Shown here: positions 1 to 13,027 of the stretch, piece after piece
How positions within the stretch are numbered: the stretch's first letter is position 1
How the letters are laid out: the number at the start of each line of letters is the position of its first letter
NCBI GenBank assembly: GCA_036971715.1
Contig: JAVHJL010000001.1
Span: 992,001-1,056,000 of the forward strand
Source of the DNA: Arthrobotrys musiformis
Lineage: Eukaryota > Ascomycota > Orbiliomycetes > Orbiliales > Orbiliaceae
Direction: 5' to 3'
Length of the DNA stretch: 64,000 nt
Notes under the pieces: model-generated
Database searches by the model: none
What the model was told of the DNA's origin: nothing
The model's input: the letters and a program-made list of their open reading frames with translations, nothing else
Program-made: the position numbers and the translations under genes

Positions 1-622
1 AGTGGCAGAAGTACTGGTCTCCTCTCCCGCCCCGTCGGTTTCCGAAACTACAACCGTAGTCTCAGTAGTGCTGATTCTCGTTCTCGTAATAGTCGTGGAA
101 TCATCATTATTGTTCCCCCCGCCTCGTCCGTTCCTTCCTCTACCGTTCCTACCGTGTCCATTCCCTCGGGTACCTTCGTCGTCGTCATCTCCATTCCCGC
201 GGTTTCGTCCGTTACCCTGACGATTCCTGCCATTACCATTATTACCAGCTCTGTTACGGCCATTTCTTCCGTTACGGCCGTTACGGCCTCGACCGTTTGT
301 CCTCTCGGGCGCGGCAGCATCGGTGGTAGCCGTTGTGGTAAGTTCTGCTGTGCCGGTACCGAGGATTGGCAGTGTATCATTCGTGCCAACTTTTTCAGTA
401 CGCTTCAAGATTGTATACACTAGAAAGAATATCAAATTAGAAAACCCTGTTCTCTATATGGCTCATTTAGTTCAAAATTAAGTTTCAAATCTTACCTGGT
501 TCATCAGCAGCCTCGACCTGCCGCGACTCGACGTCCGCGCTACGACCGAATAGTCTTCCAAGGATACTTGCGGAGGAGATGGAGAGTAGCAATGGAGCTA
601 CTATTAAAGTTGAGGTCTTCAT
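1..622 (-). CDS. Secreted RNG-repeat protein, 3' part beyond the window
   Basis: I rebuilt this from two exons: 622-496 and 419-1 (open at the edge). The intron is 495-420, with a GTAAG donor and TTTCTAG acceptor. The visible part is 182 residues. Residues 1-22 form a signal peptide (MKTSTLIVAPLLLSISSASI). Residues 84-147 are a run of RNG, GNG and RGN units containing an acidic DDDDE island (120-124). Residues 150-182 are Thr/Ser-rich. No cysteine is visible. The reading frame is open through the whole exon and differs from the Met/Thr-rich frame overlapping it. The composition suggests a disordered extracellular or wall-associated polycation. I do not recognise the family. The signal peptide and intron are seen; the extracellular location is inferred. 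The C-terminal end is missing, so a GPI anchor or enzyme domain cannot be excluded. Confidence 0.8.
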
Positions 623-2532
623 GTCGAATAAATATAAAAAGGTAAAAGGGAACTATAAAATAAAGAGAGAGTGGCTGAAGGGATATAGAAAGGGATTGGG
701 GGAATAAGAAGAAAAGGCCCTGCCTCAAATGAATGAAACGACAACCTGTGTCTCAATAATAATCTACCTTGATCAATCTTTACAAAAAACTGAAAAAGTG
801 AAGTATAGAATATAAAACGAGCGTTCACAGAACAGCTCAAACCTCCCAGAGGCGATAAAAAAAAAAAAGGGAAGGGAAAAGAAGGTGGCGGGAGGGGAAA
901 GGTTTTGCGCTGAGTGGAGAAACGAAAAACGAGAAGGGAAAAGGGAAGAGGAAGAAAAATATCTCCACCAGAGCGAGAGACGAGATGTTTATAACAGCGA
1001 GTTTAACACCGTCGTCTGTGCCCGCCAAGGGAATAAGACTCCTGAACAAGGAGCTTAAAAATCCCCCCACCGTTCGAAAGCTATAACGTCAATGAAAAAG
1101 AATCCTGGGATGCGATCGGTCAATTATCACAGCTCGTCTCGAGTCGACCAGCGTCAACCCAGTAAACGAGGTTTTAGAAATATTGCGTTGCATCCTAATC
1201 GGGAAATACCACAAAGTCCCCCGGCCGGTCAAGCTTTCGAGGCGCTTTTCAGACCTCCTCGGACCACATTCGATGTATTCGCCATTATAATCGTACCCTA
1301 TTCGTTCGAGATGCTCTCCTAAAGTCTTGAGATCCTATCCATTTAGGAAGTCTAGATGACTAAATCCATCGAAAAGAGTAAGCACCCCCTGTCAAAGATT
1401 CCCATTCTGCGCGACAGCTCCCAAGCGCCAAGCGCTTCATTGCCAGGGCCCAGTGCCTGAAACGCCAGTAAGACGGTTCTGCTACGGGAGCAGCGTTATC
1501 GTACCGGTCCGAGCTACAAACCCACACCATAATTTTTGCGGAAACGTTCTCCACTCTTTCGTGGTAATTGGCTAAAGAGTATTATATGTCCGATCCGATC
1601 AAAGTTTAAAACTGTCTTTAAAACTCGATGCCTAGAAGGAAAAGTATTTTCCAAGGCCGAGAATGTCAAATGTGGTGTTTTAGCAGTGTCGGCGCGAAGA
1701 GAGCTTACGATAGCTTGCCACACAAACGAGCCTCTTGGCTTCGGTTTCGATTCACGGGATCTTTCTTCGGCCCATGAGAAATTGAGGCTGTGTAACTATA
1801 TAACCAGAACTTTGTCATATCAGATTTATAAAACGAAACGGTTCTGGGGGGAAGAATGAAACGGATTCCAGACCTTCTTGCACTGCTAGACCGCCTATGA
1901 GGTCCCCAGTGCGCTTTCTAGTTGGTTGATCTTTAGATATCACGTCACCTCAGGCCGCAAGCTCACCAAATCCTCAGCCTTCGACCCGTCTTTTCTTCTT
2001 GGCTGTAACGCATACTCTTATGACTAAGTAATTACCTAGGGAATCGATCAAGAAACGGAATGCCTCGGCACATCTAGAGCGCGGAAACATGTTTTGAGAT
2101 CATACCTTAGACCCTCAGGCACCAAGTCTTAATATCAGTTCGTTTTACAAGGCCTTCGCAGCGAATACGAATATGCGATACTAGTACTTACTAGTGCGCC
2201 TCAAAAGTTATAGGACTCTTCAAAATATCTGTTGAGCCCTAGGTTGAAAGGAAAAATCCCGTTTTAAAATTTTTACAAACATACTAGGCAAAAGTCTCGA
2301 ACATGAGCCGGCCCTCGTCGAATCAGTTTAGTCTAGGCTATATACGTATCTATATATACATTTATGCTTAAACCCCGGTCTGAGGGAGGGGCGTATGATC
2401 TGAATCCGTGCAACTGGAGGCTTTTGCTTCGGATCTATCCGAATCGAAACCGCTATACCCATCTACGCCTGAACTTTTCGCCCGAACTCCGCAATATCAG
2501 ATGATTCCTACATTACCCCCCGCTCTCATCCG
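623..2532. other. Intergenic region with promoter of the secreted RNG-repeat gene
   Basis: The part next to the gene (about 640-1000) is purine-rich on the plus strand. That is pyrimidine-rich in the sense of the minus-strand gene, as is usual upstream of fungal genes. One AGGGG stress-type element lies at 893-897. From about 1080 to 2532 only short open frames without clear starts, splice logic or recognisable domains are present. I see no RNA gene or mobile element there. Confidence 0.5.
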
Positions 2533-4188
2533 TCACCTCTCCAAATGCGTCGTCGGATTCTCCCCGCTGTAATCCGTATGAACAAAACACCTCTCCACAA
2601 ACGGTAAACTCTCCACCGTCCAACCCAGCGCCTCAGCAACATCATGACTATCCCTCAAACTCAAATCCTCGTCAAAGACAACCTCGACCTCAACATTAAT
2701 CTTATCCCCGCTGTAGTAAGCCTGCACACCCGTAATTTTCCTAATACACCTCGCAAACCTCATACAGACGTATAACACCAGATTCCTATCCTCCGCCGGA
2801 GCTGCGCTACCCGTTAAATGGTCTATATGCTCTAATGACGTAGAAGACCAACTGAAAACGACGTATAAGGAAAGCAACAACCCCCCGAGCGGATCTAGCC
2901 ACCATTGTCCAGTCGCAAACCCCAACAACGGGAATAATATCGAGAAGGTATTGAAGTAGACGTCCGTAAGTGCATCCTGCGCTAGCGCTTGCACGCTGGA
3001 AGATTTTACCATTCGACACCAGAGGTAGCAGGCTCCCTTGATCCCGACGGTGACTGACATGATGACTATAGCTGAGTTCGAAAGCTGTATGATGGTGTGG
3101 TCGGGACTGAATAGTCTTTGAACGGCTTGGACGGCAACTTGGATGAATGACACGATCATTATCACGGCGAAGACGAGGACTCCGATGGGTTCCAGTCGTC
3201 GACGGCCGATAGGATAGCGATGGGCATCACGGCGGGAGATGAGGTAGGTTGTTAGGCCTATTATAGCGGTTGAGAGGAAGTCCAGACATGACTATTGATC
3301 CCCTCCAAACTTAGCAATTACCTCTGAATCGCAAAGTAAAGACGCGCGGGATAGGGAGAACAAAAACATACATCAACCAAACTAGCAAGCACCGACAGCG
3401 AGCTAGTCAACAATGTAACCGCGATTTTACCAGCAAGTAATATTGTATTCGCCGCCAGGTTGACATATATCGCCACCTTGCTATTCCCTCCCAAACCGAA
3501 TCCTCCCATTAGCCAGACTCACTCACAAAACAAATACTTCCTTAAGTATATAAATGGATACTCACACAATACTCTCATCCCCCTCCCCCTCACCACCCCC
3601 CTCCAAAAGCGGCGTCTCCTCATCCGCCATCTTCCTCACAAAACTCGGCCGTCTCCTCAACGGCGTCTTAGGCACACTCCCTCCATTCTCCTCCTCCGCC
3701 TCCTCCACAATCGTCCCCTCCCTCCTCACCCCAGAATAAGCCCCGACAAGCCTAGGCACCAACGCCGAATCCAACAACTGATCAACCCAAATATACCTAT
3801 CGATCTGTCGGTTCACATCCTCGTAATACCCTCTCAGCTTCTTATTCTTGATTTTACCCAGATCCTCTGGTGAAGTTCTATACCGCTCCCATTGATACCG
3901 TCGGTTGTTTGTGCCCACTAATCGTTGGGAACGGAGGGATTCGGACGTCATTGCCATTGAGGCTCTACGTAGGGGGTCGTGAGGGTGGACATGGTCGGGT
4001 CCCAGTGTGACGGTGTCAATAGATAATGACGACGGCTGGCGGAGGGAGATGAAGGATGGGGAGTGGAGGAGTGATGGGATGAGCGGGGTTGTGGCCCGTG
4101 GGGTTGGGAAGTCTGGGAGGGTGAAGCTGCGACGGGGGTGGTCCGGTCCGGGAGAGGTTGGGGATGTGGGCGTTGATGCGCCCGACAT
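2533..4188 (-). CDS. Cation diffusion facilitator, Mn-type (MTP8-11-like)
   Basis: Three exons: 4188-3566, 3480-3372 and 3291-2533, giving 496 residues. Introns are 3565-3481 (GTGAGT...AATAG) and 3371-3292 (GTATGT...AATAG). The first 200 residues are a Ser/Pro-rich cytosolic tail. From about residue 208 a multi-pass membrane domain begins, followed by a C-terminal cytosolic domain (about 410-490) ending in VERCFVHTDY. This is a CDF-family metal/proton antiporter. Metal-binding motifs are D244-x3-D248 (DSCLD, TM2) and D350-x3-D354 (DALTD, TM5). Zn-type CDFs carry HxxxD in at least one of these helices; DxxxD in both is the signature of manganese CDFs. Likely role: moving Mn2+ out of the cytosol into a vacuole or Golgi-like compartment. 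Substrate and location are inferred. Exon joins restore family-like text (SIVKVAIYVN, SLVDSCLDFL). Confidence 0.88.
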
Positions 4189-5093
4189 TTTGTTGAGGCG
4201 GTATAGAATACCCCGGCCGTCGAATCCCTTTCGATTTTTCTATCGATATCTATATTCTGTGGTAATATTATAGAATGTAGAGAAATATAGGAAATGTAAA
4301 TATCGGTGGCAAAATGTTGAGTTAACGAAGTTGTATGCCGACACAATATTACACCGATATAAGCGTATATACGATAGAGGAGTTTCGCAGACTTATGAGC
4401 CTCGAAGAGTCTGTGACAGACTTAAAGGCCTTAACCTAACTAAAACAAGGCCGTAAGTCGGCTTGCGTCTTCTGCATCAACTCGTAGGTCTGTCAGTCAC
4501 CGTACGGGCCCGTGCACTGCGGTACGTGTAGAACGGTATATCTGACCGATTCTACTCTACCTTATCAAAATCGAAGAGAGGGGGGAAGCTGAAGAGAAAG
4601 AAAAATATGAAGGAAAAAGTCAGATATCAGTTCTTTATCACCGCTAGCGCAGTTGAAGGTTTAACGTAATAAGAAAAGGTCGCACGGCCCAGCCCAGCCC
4701 AGTGCAGTGTAACGAGAAACAACCTAGGTTGACCGGCGCGATGGAGAACGACCGCCTGCATGACGTTTAACTGCCAGGGGAAGAAGGCTGGGCAAACCTA
4801 ACCGAGCAAATAGCTTGTTTTTCTCCCCGGAACGTGAGATCTGGATTCCCACATGGCATTCTGCGGACCACACATGGCAGCGTCATGGGATACCAAATCC
4901 AAAGAAGAAATCCCTCCCATGAAGCGATAAATGACCAAGAGAATATAGGTATAAAGATATATTAATAGGTAGCAGATATATATGTAGACGCTCACAATAG
5001 AAATTTAGAGCGCCAAAAGCTCAAGACTTCTATAAGGGAAGAATGCAACAAAAACAACACCTCCAGAGAGTAAATAGGTAGGCCAGGGGACGA
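4189..5093. other. Intergenic: CDF promoter and STT4 3' flank
   Basis: This 0.9 kb segment lies between the CDF transporter start and the PI 4-kinase stop codon, both on the minus strand. It is AT-rich, with TATA-like runs near 4930-4980 and 4240-4280. A short CCCAG reiteration lies at 4687-4702. I see no gene in it. Confidence 0.4.
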
Positions 5094-8000
5094 CTAATAA
5101 GGAATCCCATTAGTCAACAGCTGGAACTGGTCGTAACCACGAGTACTATAACTGCCGTAAGCCCTCTTCACCAAGCCCCTCATATACTCCGCCGCCTCCC
5201 TCTCGCTCCTCTCCATCACAAACCTCGCCTTGAAGTTCTGTATCGTCTCCGGCTTGAAGCACGGCAACCCGCTGTCCAACATCAACACCACCATGTGCGC
5301 CAACTGCTCGCAGTACGGTCTGCACGCCAAAAATGATTTGACGCATAGCTCCTCGAACCATCGGTAAGACTGGGATTCGAGATTCCCACCCATCACGGCC
5401 ACCATTTCAGCAGTGAGTTTGAAGGGGGCGCGTTCGAAAGTAATGCCACCCGGAGCGATGTCGAAGCAGAAACCGAAATCTAAAACATACCCACTGTATT
5501 AGCAAATGTATTCCTGCAACTATCAAGCCTTCTCCCTCTCTTTTGGGGATAGAAACATACCGATATGAATAATATGTCCGGACCCATCGATCATAATATT
5601 CCCGTTGTGTCGGTCCTTAAACTGTAGCAAGTATGATATAACAGAGTACGCCGCCATGCTCTGCACGAAATTGCTTCGCGCCTCCTGGAACTTGATCGAA
5701 TCCTCGCCACCATGCTTGGTCGTAAAATAATCATACAACCCATTCACCGCCTCTCGCCCAAGCATATCTCTCGAAATCGAGTCCGGCAGCACTTCGATCA
5801 CACCGCACTAAACCCACAGTTAGCAAAAGAAATACCAAGAATAACTAACAAAGAGAATACTAACCCCAGGCGCCGTCGCCACAACTCTATACGGGAAAAC
5901 AAAAACATCCAACCCCACACTGTTAAAAATACTCCTAAAAGCGCTAATCAACTGCAGCGCCAACATATCTTGTCGACAATCATCGCCAACTTTGAAGATA
6001 CAAGCCTGCCACTTCTCTTCCCCGACAACTCCGCCCGAAACCCTACTTTCAGCTCTGGGGCTCCCCACCTCATCTCCAGCAACACTGGCATTGGCCTTCT
6101 TCCTCACCCTGAACGTCGCCATGTAAGGTGCCTTAGCATGACTCTGCAACGGCTTCCCGCTCTTCCTATCAATGCCAATGACGATCCCATCAGGATTAGA
6201 CGGCAAATACACCCCAACATCAACTTTAATCTTCCTCAACTCCTCTTCAATCTTCTGCTTCTTCTCTTCCTTAGGTTGTCCGATAAACGGCCTCAACTTC
6301 CCAGAAATAGCCGTAACCTCCCCAAAGAAACTAAACTCCCTCTCGTAAAAGCTCCGATCCCCAGGCGAGAAGCTGGAAACCAAGTGATCCATAACTTTAT
6401 CCAAAGTCGGCTTGATCGGATCCGGAATCTCCGAATCCTCATCCTTGTACGCGTTCGCCTTCATGTTCCAAATAATCTGATGCGCGAACAACTGCGAGAA
6501 CTTGCCGGTTTCCAAAATCCATCGCTCGACGTATCCCAACGCATCGTACCGTAAAGTCTGCACGAACTGCGGGACGTAAAAGAACGTAACATCGATCGAA
6601 TGGTTCTCCAACGCTCGGACCGCATACTGCAACAAGAACGGATTATTCCCATAGGATGGTAACAGGTAGGTCGCCGCGGAAATCGGATTCAACGGGGCCC
6701 AGTAAAGCAAATACTGCAACTGGAATTTAACATCCAACGGCAATTTGTCCCCGAGGATATAATAGAGGGCTTCGGGAATCTTGACCACCTTCTCCGGATA
6801 CTTCAACATCATGTTCCTCACCTCAGCTTCATACCTCTTCGATGGGAACCGTCCGATCATCTGGATCGCTAACGCCGGGTTCTCATTCCACGCCGTCTGC
6901 AGCAACGTAACCAGTGTGACATCGCTAACCTGCCGTGGGACAATCCCGGGAACAGGTGCCTGCTTCCTCGGCGTATCCAACGGCGTGATCCATGTCGAAA
7001 CCCTAGCTTGTTCATTCTCCAACAAAAGCAAAAGTAGCTCCTGCTTAAGCTCCAAGCTCTTAACCGTCGCATTTCCTACAGCAGAAAGCCCTTGAATCGC
7101 CAACGCAACCTCTTTCATCACCAGCCCTTCCGCCCTCAACTGCATTTTATTCCCACCATAAGACCACCTCGGCTGGTACGTAAACCAACTAAGCGCCGCA
7201 GAAAAGATCTCTTCTTTCAACTTCCATTGCATCACCGCCGGCATAATACCCGGTGTGTACTTCAACACCTGCAATGAGAACAGCACAAACTGGAACCTCA
7301 CCTCTCTGGCCAACGGATGCGGACTCGCGTCCTTCAATCCCACCAACGAGATCCGAATCAACCTCAAAAACATCCGGATAACATTCGGATCCCCGTGCCT
7401 CGACGCATGAAAATGGCTGCTCAAAAATTTCAAGAGCGTGAGATGCGGTGAGAGCATATTGATCGCGGCAGTCTGATGCTTCGTAAGTAGCGCTTTATCG
7501 GAAGGCACATACTCCATCTTTGTATTGAACGCATCGGGCGCATCAAAGTTGGGATTGAACAACCCTTGCTTCCTCCTCACCGTCAATTCCCAGTTCCGTG
7601 CGATCTCACAGAGTATCCGAGGCGCAATGCTCTTGTTCTCATTCAACACCCCCATCCACAGCGAGATGCCCAGTTTGATGCTCTGCTTGGTAAATATCGC
7701 AAACGGTATTCCCACAAAGTGCTGGATGAGAATACTCTCCTCCGTATGAGTTTGACACAGCAACCCCGCCGTTCGCCTCAAGATATCCCGAACTTCACTG
7801 ATAGCCACGAACTTCCCGTTCACAGCTCTAGTCTCCAGGTGCGTGAGGAAGGCCTGTGCGTCCCCGTGTTTTCCATATATCTCAGCGGTGTGGTCCGGTC
7901 TATCCGAATCATGGATCCAGTCTGGCGCATGTTCAGGCATGTTGTCGTCATACCGGTACGCCTGGCGGATCGTATATTGCGCCATGAAGTCGGAAGCAAG

Positions 8001-11000
8001 GTTGATATCAGCCAAAGTCGAAAGCCTCGGATCGCTCTTCGGAACCGCAGCACCAACATCATAAGCGAGAGACCTTCCAAGAGCGACGTGCCCGAACACA
8101 TTTTCGTCGCTGAAAGTAGCAAGATACTTTTGTAGCAACCCCTTAACATCCAACGGCGCAATATCCAGAACCCGGAGCAACCACCCCTTCGCACGCTCGT
8201 GGTAGGTCTTCAACGTCTTCTTCCGCAAAGGGTAAGAGTCCGACAGTTCAATCCGGATATTCGCAACAGTACTACGATACACAGAATGCCATCCATACTC
8301 GTCCGTCTCCGCTTCCAAACAACTATTCCACAACATCGTCAACAGTTCCAATAACGCAAAAATCGCCGATTTCTGGCACAAAGCCGAAGGTACCGCCGTA
8401 ATAATATTATTCGCGCAGATGGCAGACACAAACTGCACCTTCTCAACCCGATGACAACAACCGGTGAAAAACTCAACCAGTTGCTTAGAAACGTAAGGAG
8501 CCCGGAACGCCTCCAGATTCCCCTGTTGTACGTTCTTGAGGTAGATGCTGATCACCTCCGCCGCGATCGAGCTCATACAAGTAGCCTCATCACCGTGTTT
8601 AAACGATGGATCCACAAAGTACGTAAGTATCTTGCTGCAATCTCCTTCCAAAGCCCTCAAACTCTCAAGGAGCAAAGCAGCCTGCAAAAAGATAACTTTC
8701 GGATAGCTCAACCCTCGGATTTCGCTGTCGTGTGTGGGGATGGCACTGGAGAGCTTCCGTTTCTGCTCTGCAATGTTTTGAGGGTTCATCCCGCGGCGGA
8801 GAATGGTGTTAAGATCCATGTCGCTTTCCATATGATTTATCCTCGTTTCAGCCACGAGAGGTGGGGTGTGTCGTGCGATGATGCGAAGGAATGATTCGTG
8901 AGTTTGGACCAACTCGCTCTGCCTCAGGAACCCATGAACGACACAGTTGAACCATGCGTTTCGGAAGAGCTGCTGGATGTCCTTATTGGAATGGATATGA
9001 TACGGCGGCATTTCCGCATCCTCGGGAGTACTGGTATTGAGCAATATCGCGAGAGGTTGTAAGAACTGTGATATTTCCCTCGCAGCAAGCTGCACTATAT
9101 CCAAATGCAAGAACAATTGAGATCCAGCCAGGAAGCGTAGCTTCGGCGGCTCAACAGGTGACGTCCTGCTATCCGGGTCGGTCTGTTTCCTCGTGTCCTG
9201 CTCGTGAATATCTCCCTTGTTAATGATGCACTCCAAGAGGCTAGTGAGGTAAGTATCGTAAAGTGGGTGCTCCGGCTTAAGATTCGTAGACATATAAATC
9301 CTAGCTTCCAAGACCGCCCCAGCGATATTAACGTCGCGAATACCAACCGCATTCGTTCCGAGCCGATCAAGCAGCTTCAAGACGGTCTTGAGCTCCAGCG
9401 GACTGCCCGCGAGAGCCAGAACCGCAAGCTCAACAATAATCTTCGCATCGACAGCGCCATTGATCTTCCCAACTTTTTGACCGAGGATGCTAGCCGCGAG
9501 CTCCACCATCTTTTCGTCTTTCATCTCACAGGCGACGCCAACGATAGCTTCAACAACCCTTTCGTATACCAAAAACTTTTCCTCCTCGGTGTTCAAAGAC
9601 AAAGAAATGGCCGAGCCGAGGGCAGTCGCATCAAGGAGGTCAGGGTGCATCTTCTCCCTAGTGTTCGCCGTAAGCGCCCTCTCGGGATTACCCGAAGAAA
9701 GGACATTTCCCAGAGTATACAAAGTCGTGATCATAGCATCTTGAGATAGAGTCTGGAGTACTCTAGCAAGACACTTGCCCGCAACTCTAACCGTCTCCTT
9801 CTCAGCCCCACTTCGAACAATATACCGAGGGAAAAGTCGAATCACAGCAACAGCGAACGATGGATCGTTCTTGCCCACGATAGCCATGGCCTTTAATACC
9901 GTCCTAGCAAGATCTTGGTCGATCATTTGGATCGGATCCTCCAAACTGGCTTCGAGCAACCTTATCAAGTCGACGTTCTCATCAGAATCTTCCATTTCCT
10001 CCACATGATGGAAATTTGTGTGGCGACGACGGTATTCGACGCAATTACAGAAAGAGATGAAAGCGTATGATTTGACAGAGAATGCTAGACGTTGTTGCCA
10101 GGCGCTACCAACTTGGAGGTAATCGGCACCATCCTCGACGAGAGCGAGGATTTCAGTGATCATGTCTATGAGGGAGGATACCAGGTCGTTTTGGTCATGG
10201 CCGTTGGTGAGAGCATCAGAGTGGGACGACAGACGGTTGAGACGGGCCTTCCGGGCAGAGGGAGAGGAAGAACCAGGTGTGATGATTGTTTCCTTGGATT
10301 TATTGCTACGTGCGAGGAGGACATCGAGGACGTCACGATCCTTGAGAAGTTTTGGGTCGACAACTAGAAGAGAGGTCGCAGCTGCAAGGAGACACGTAAA
10401 GCCCTGTTGAAGGAGCATGGCACCCAATGGGCGGCCAGATGCAGCATAGTGACGAGTGTATCTCTTCCATAACTTCAAGTCCTTGTCGTGGGAATTACGA
10501 ATGGTGGAGAAAGCAGTTTCGGCCGACAATAGAAAGTTTGGGGAGAGGATTTCGCGGACGGTTTTGATGAGTTCCACACGTTCTTCTTGGTTCCAGAGGT
10601 CCATATGCTTGGCAGCAGAGTTGAAGAATCCAAGAAGAGATACGACGAGAGTGGCGATGGGGATAGCGGCGCGGTCATCGGAGAAATCCGGGGTGCCGCC
10701 AGCCTGGGATTTGATGCGCCGGAGATAGGAGTTAAGGGTCGAAACAATCGATTCCCGTTGGGAAGGGAAAAGGGTGCCAATTAGAGCAAGAGAATCAGTT
10801 ATGGAGGTCGTAAGGGACTCCCATGGGCTAGGATTGAAGTAACGTAGTTGTGGAGAGTGTTCAACTTGAAGGGTAGAGGAGTCCACGAGGTAAGGGGAGA
10901 GCAGACGGGCGAGCTTGGATGCGGCCTCAGTAGAGTTGACAAATTCGACGGAACCGCAGAGGGCCAATATGATTTCGATATCCCGAGCATTCTATCCACC

Positions 11001-11451
11001 CGAATAACCATTGTTATTATTGTTATTATCATTGTCACCATTGCCAGCTAGTTTTTCTATAGGGAAAACGAAATTTATTGGACATAATATGAAATATATA
11101 AGACGTACAAGTGTCTGGGGCGAGGGCTTGATAAAGGAGGACCGAGGACCACCATTCAAAAAGACAGTCCCGCCATTGGAAAAACGGGAGCCGCCCTGGA
11201 TCTCCTCTTCGAGTTTCTCGAAATCAGTAGCCGGAGGGGGCGGTGGAGGTGGTTGTTGGTTGCGCCTAGTAGGCGACGAAGGGATGGTGATATTGTTATT
11301 GTAAGTGTAATCAACTGGCGGTGCAGGGGATGCCGCGGCCAGCTTTGCGAGGCGCGAAAGGGCAGAACGGCGCAAGTTCCTGTCGAGTCTATTGACGGTT
11401 AGATTGATCGAGTACATCAAAAAGATACTGTAGAACAACTTACGAGTCCAT
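5094..11451 (-). CDS. STT4: Phosphatidylinositol 4-kinase Stt4 (PI4KIII alpha)
   Basis: Five exons: 11451-11444 (only 8 nt, ATGGACTC), 11388-11109, 10991-5865, 5807-5561 and 5479-5094, giving 2015 residues. It makes PI4P at the plasma membrane, feeding PI(4,5)P2 synthesis and cell-wall/actin signalling. The N-terminus reads MDSLDRNLRRSALSRLAKLA, followed by a Pro/Asn-rich loop (PPPPPPP). A very long helical-repeat region follows. The lipid kinase core is at the C-terminus: GDDCRQDMLALQL, the FPYRVVATAPGCGVIEVLP segment, catalytic loop DRHNGN (D about 1870) and DFGFCFD (D about 1888). Intron joins rebuild NARDIEIILALC, APGCGVIE and HIIHIDFGF, all family-like. Length matches fungal Stt4. All catalytic motifs are intact. 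The tiny first exon is inferred from the GTAAGT donor and AATAG acceptor around a family-like N-terminus. Confidence 0.95.
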
Positions 11452-13027
11452 TTTTGCTTCGTGCGACTGCACCCGATGAAGCCGAGTGGGTTATATCGTG
11501 TGGTATATATCACAGCGTCTGGATGTCGCTGTTGAAGGGGGAGAGAAAGGGAAAAAGTGTTGATAGTTGCTAGTTGGTCGTGGTTGTACTTGACGACGGA
11601 CGTCAGACCGTGGCAGTGTTGCCGGTACTTGGCACCCAGCAACAGGACCTCCCTTCGATGACTTGTTACCCTGTTTCCACCTTTTCTAGTCTTTTCGATA
11701 TAAAAATTTGACTGACAACAGACAACGAGGCCAAATGCAGAATACAACATGCAATACACCACAGTATGGTCTGTATATATATATGGAATTGTATATATAG
11801 AATAGAACGGAATGGAATGAGGAGAACGGGTATCCTATAATAGAATCGAAGCTATGAGGAAAGGGCCTAAGACAAGCGGAGGCTCTGCGTGTTTTCGGGA
11901 AAACCATCCGAGATACTATTGATACTAATTTACCTATACTACAGTATCTATATATATATGTACTAGTACAGTATAATATATACTTCTAGTTGACTACATT
12001 AGAGACTTCAATAGTGTATAATGTGTATATTAATAGATAAGGATAAGGAGTCGAGAGCACCGATCTTATCAGATGGACCAGCCAATGCAATTGCAATTTC
12101 CCCTTTCCTTGGCCTGGTCAAGCCGGCTATCTGGTTAGTTAGGCCATGCAGAGGCCAGGCCAGACCAGACCAGACCGGGATAGGTGCCCTCCTTCCCGTT
12201 GAAAAAACGTTTTGACACTTTCTTGACAGAATTTAATATATTCAGATTCGCCATATTATATTAATTACCTGCTGCCATTGTGTATACTTCGTGTGTTAGA
12301 TTAGCTAGAGAAGAAGAGGCTGAATTGGCTGATATACCTAAGTAATCACTGCACCGTATGATAGATATATATCAAAGAAGTCAACTTCCCCTGACTGTAT
12401 AAATATTCCCTCCCACCGACCCTCACTGCACTACCATCATTATATTGAACTCGATTACCTTATACGTCTGATACATGCTGTCGTCTGAGGTAATAATAAG
12501 AAACTCTTGTTTTGTCTATTTTTGAGCGCGCATTTTTCTGCAATTTGAAATTTCCGGGGTGCACATAAGGAATCCTGGCCTGGCCTGTCAGATTGATATC
12601 CATCCATCCATCCATTCTTCCATCCCATTGCGGCACTTTTCTGCATGCGAACAGGAGACATCCTGCCCAAAGAATCCAATCACCATCATCTCCACCTCAC
12701 CTTCACTTCACTTCACTTCATCATCATCACCATCATCACCATCATCGTCAACTTCACTTCAATTTCTCTTCTTTCTCCCCCTTTGCTCTTCCGTTTTTCT
12801 TTCATCTTCACATCTTTCGGTCGCTCTTTTTACCCTGTTTACTTCCCGACTTGCCTTGCTCAAGCACCTACTCGACTTCCTCTTCCGGGTCACTCCTTAC
12901 AACAACCAACTATAACTAAGTAAATAACTACCACTACCACCAATAATCGCTCATCTTTTGAATTCCCTCCCCCATTCAATCACCGGACCGGGTCGTCAAA
13001 GAAATTTTCAAAGAAGAAGACTTCATC
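11452..13027. promoter_or_regulatory. Divergent promoter between STT4 and the ArfGAP gene
   Basis: About 1.6 kb separates two head-to-head genes. A TATAAAT element at 12398-12404 could serve the plus-strand ArfGAP gene. Nucleotides 12600-12950 form a pyrimidine-rich leader with CATC, CTTCA and ATCACC microsatellite runs. The leader probably belongs to the long 5' UTR. TA-rich stretches near 11935-12010 are closer to STT4. No other gene is seen. Confidence 0.45.

Noticed and set aside
48..389. 113-codon Met/Thr-rich frame on the minus strand
   Set aside because: It overlaps the secreted RNG-repeat exon in another frame. The spliced frame with a signal peptide is far better supported.
10992..11762. 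256-codon frame upstream of the main STT4 exon as one exon
   Set aside because: Its first two thirds are not protein-like, and the frame reads through two introns. The GTAAGT and GTACGT donors give the family-like N-terminus.
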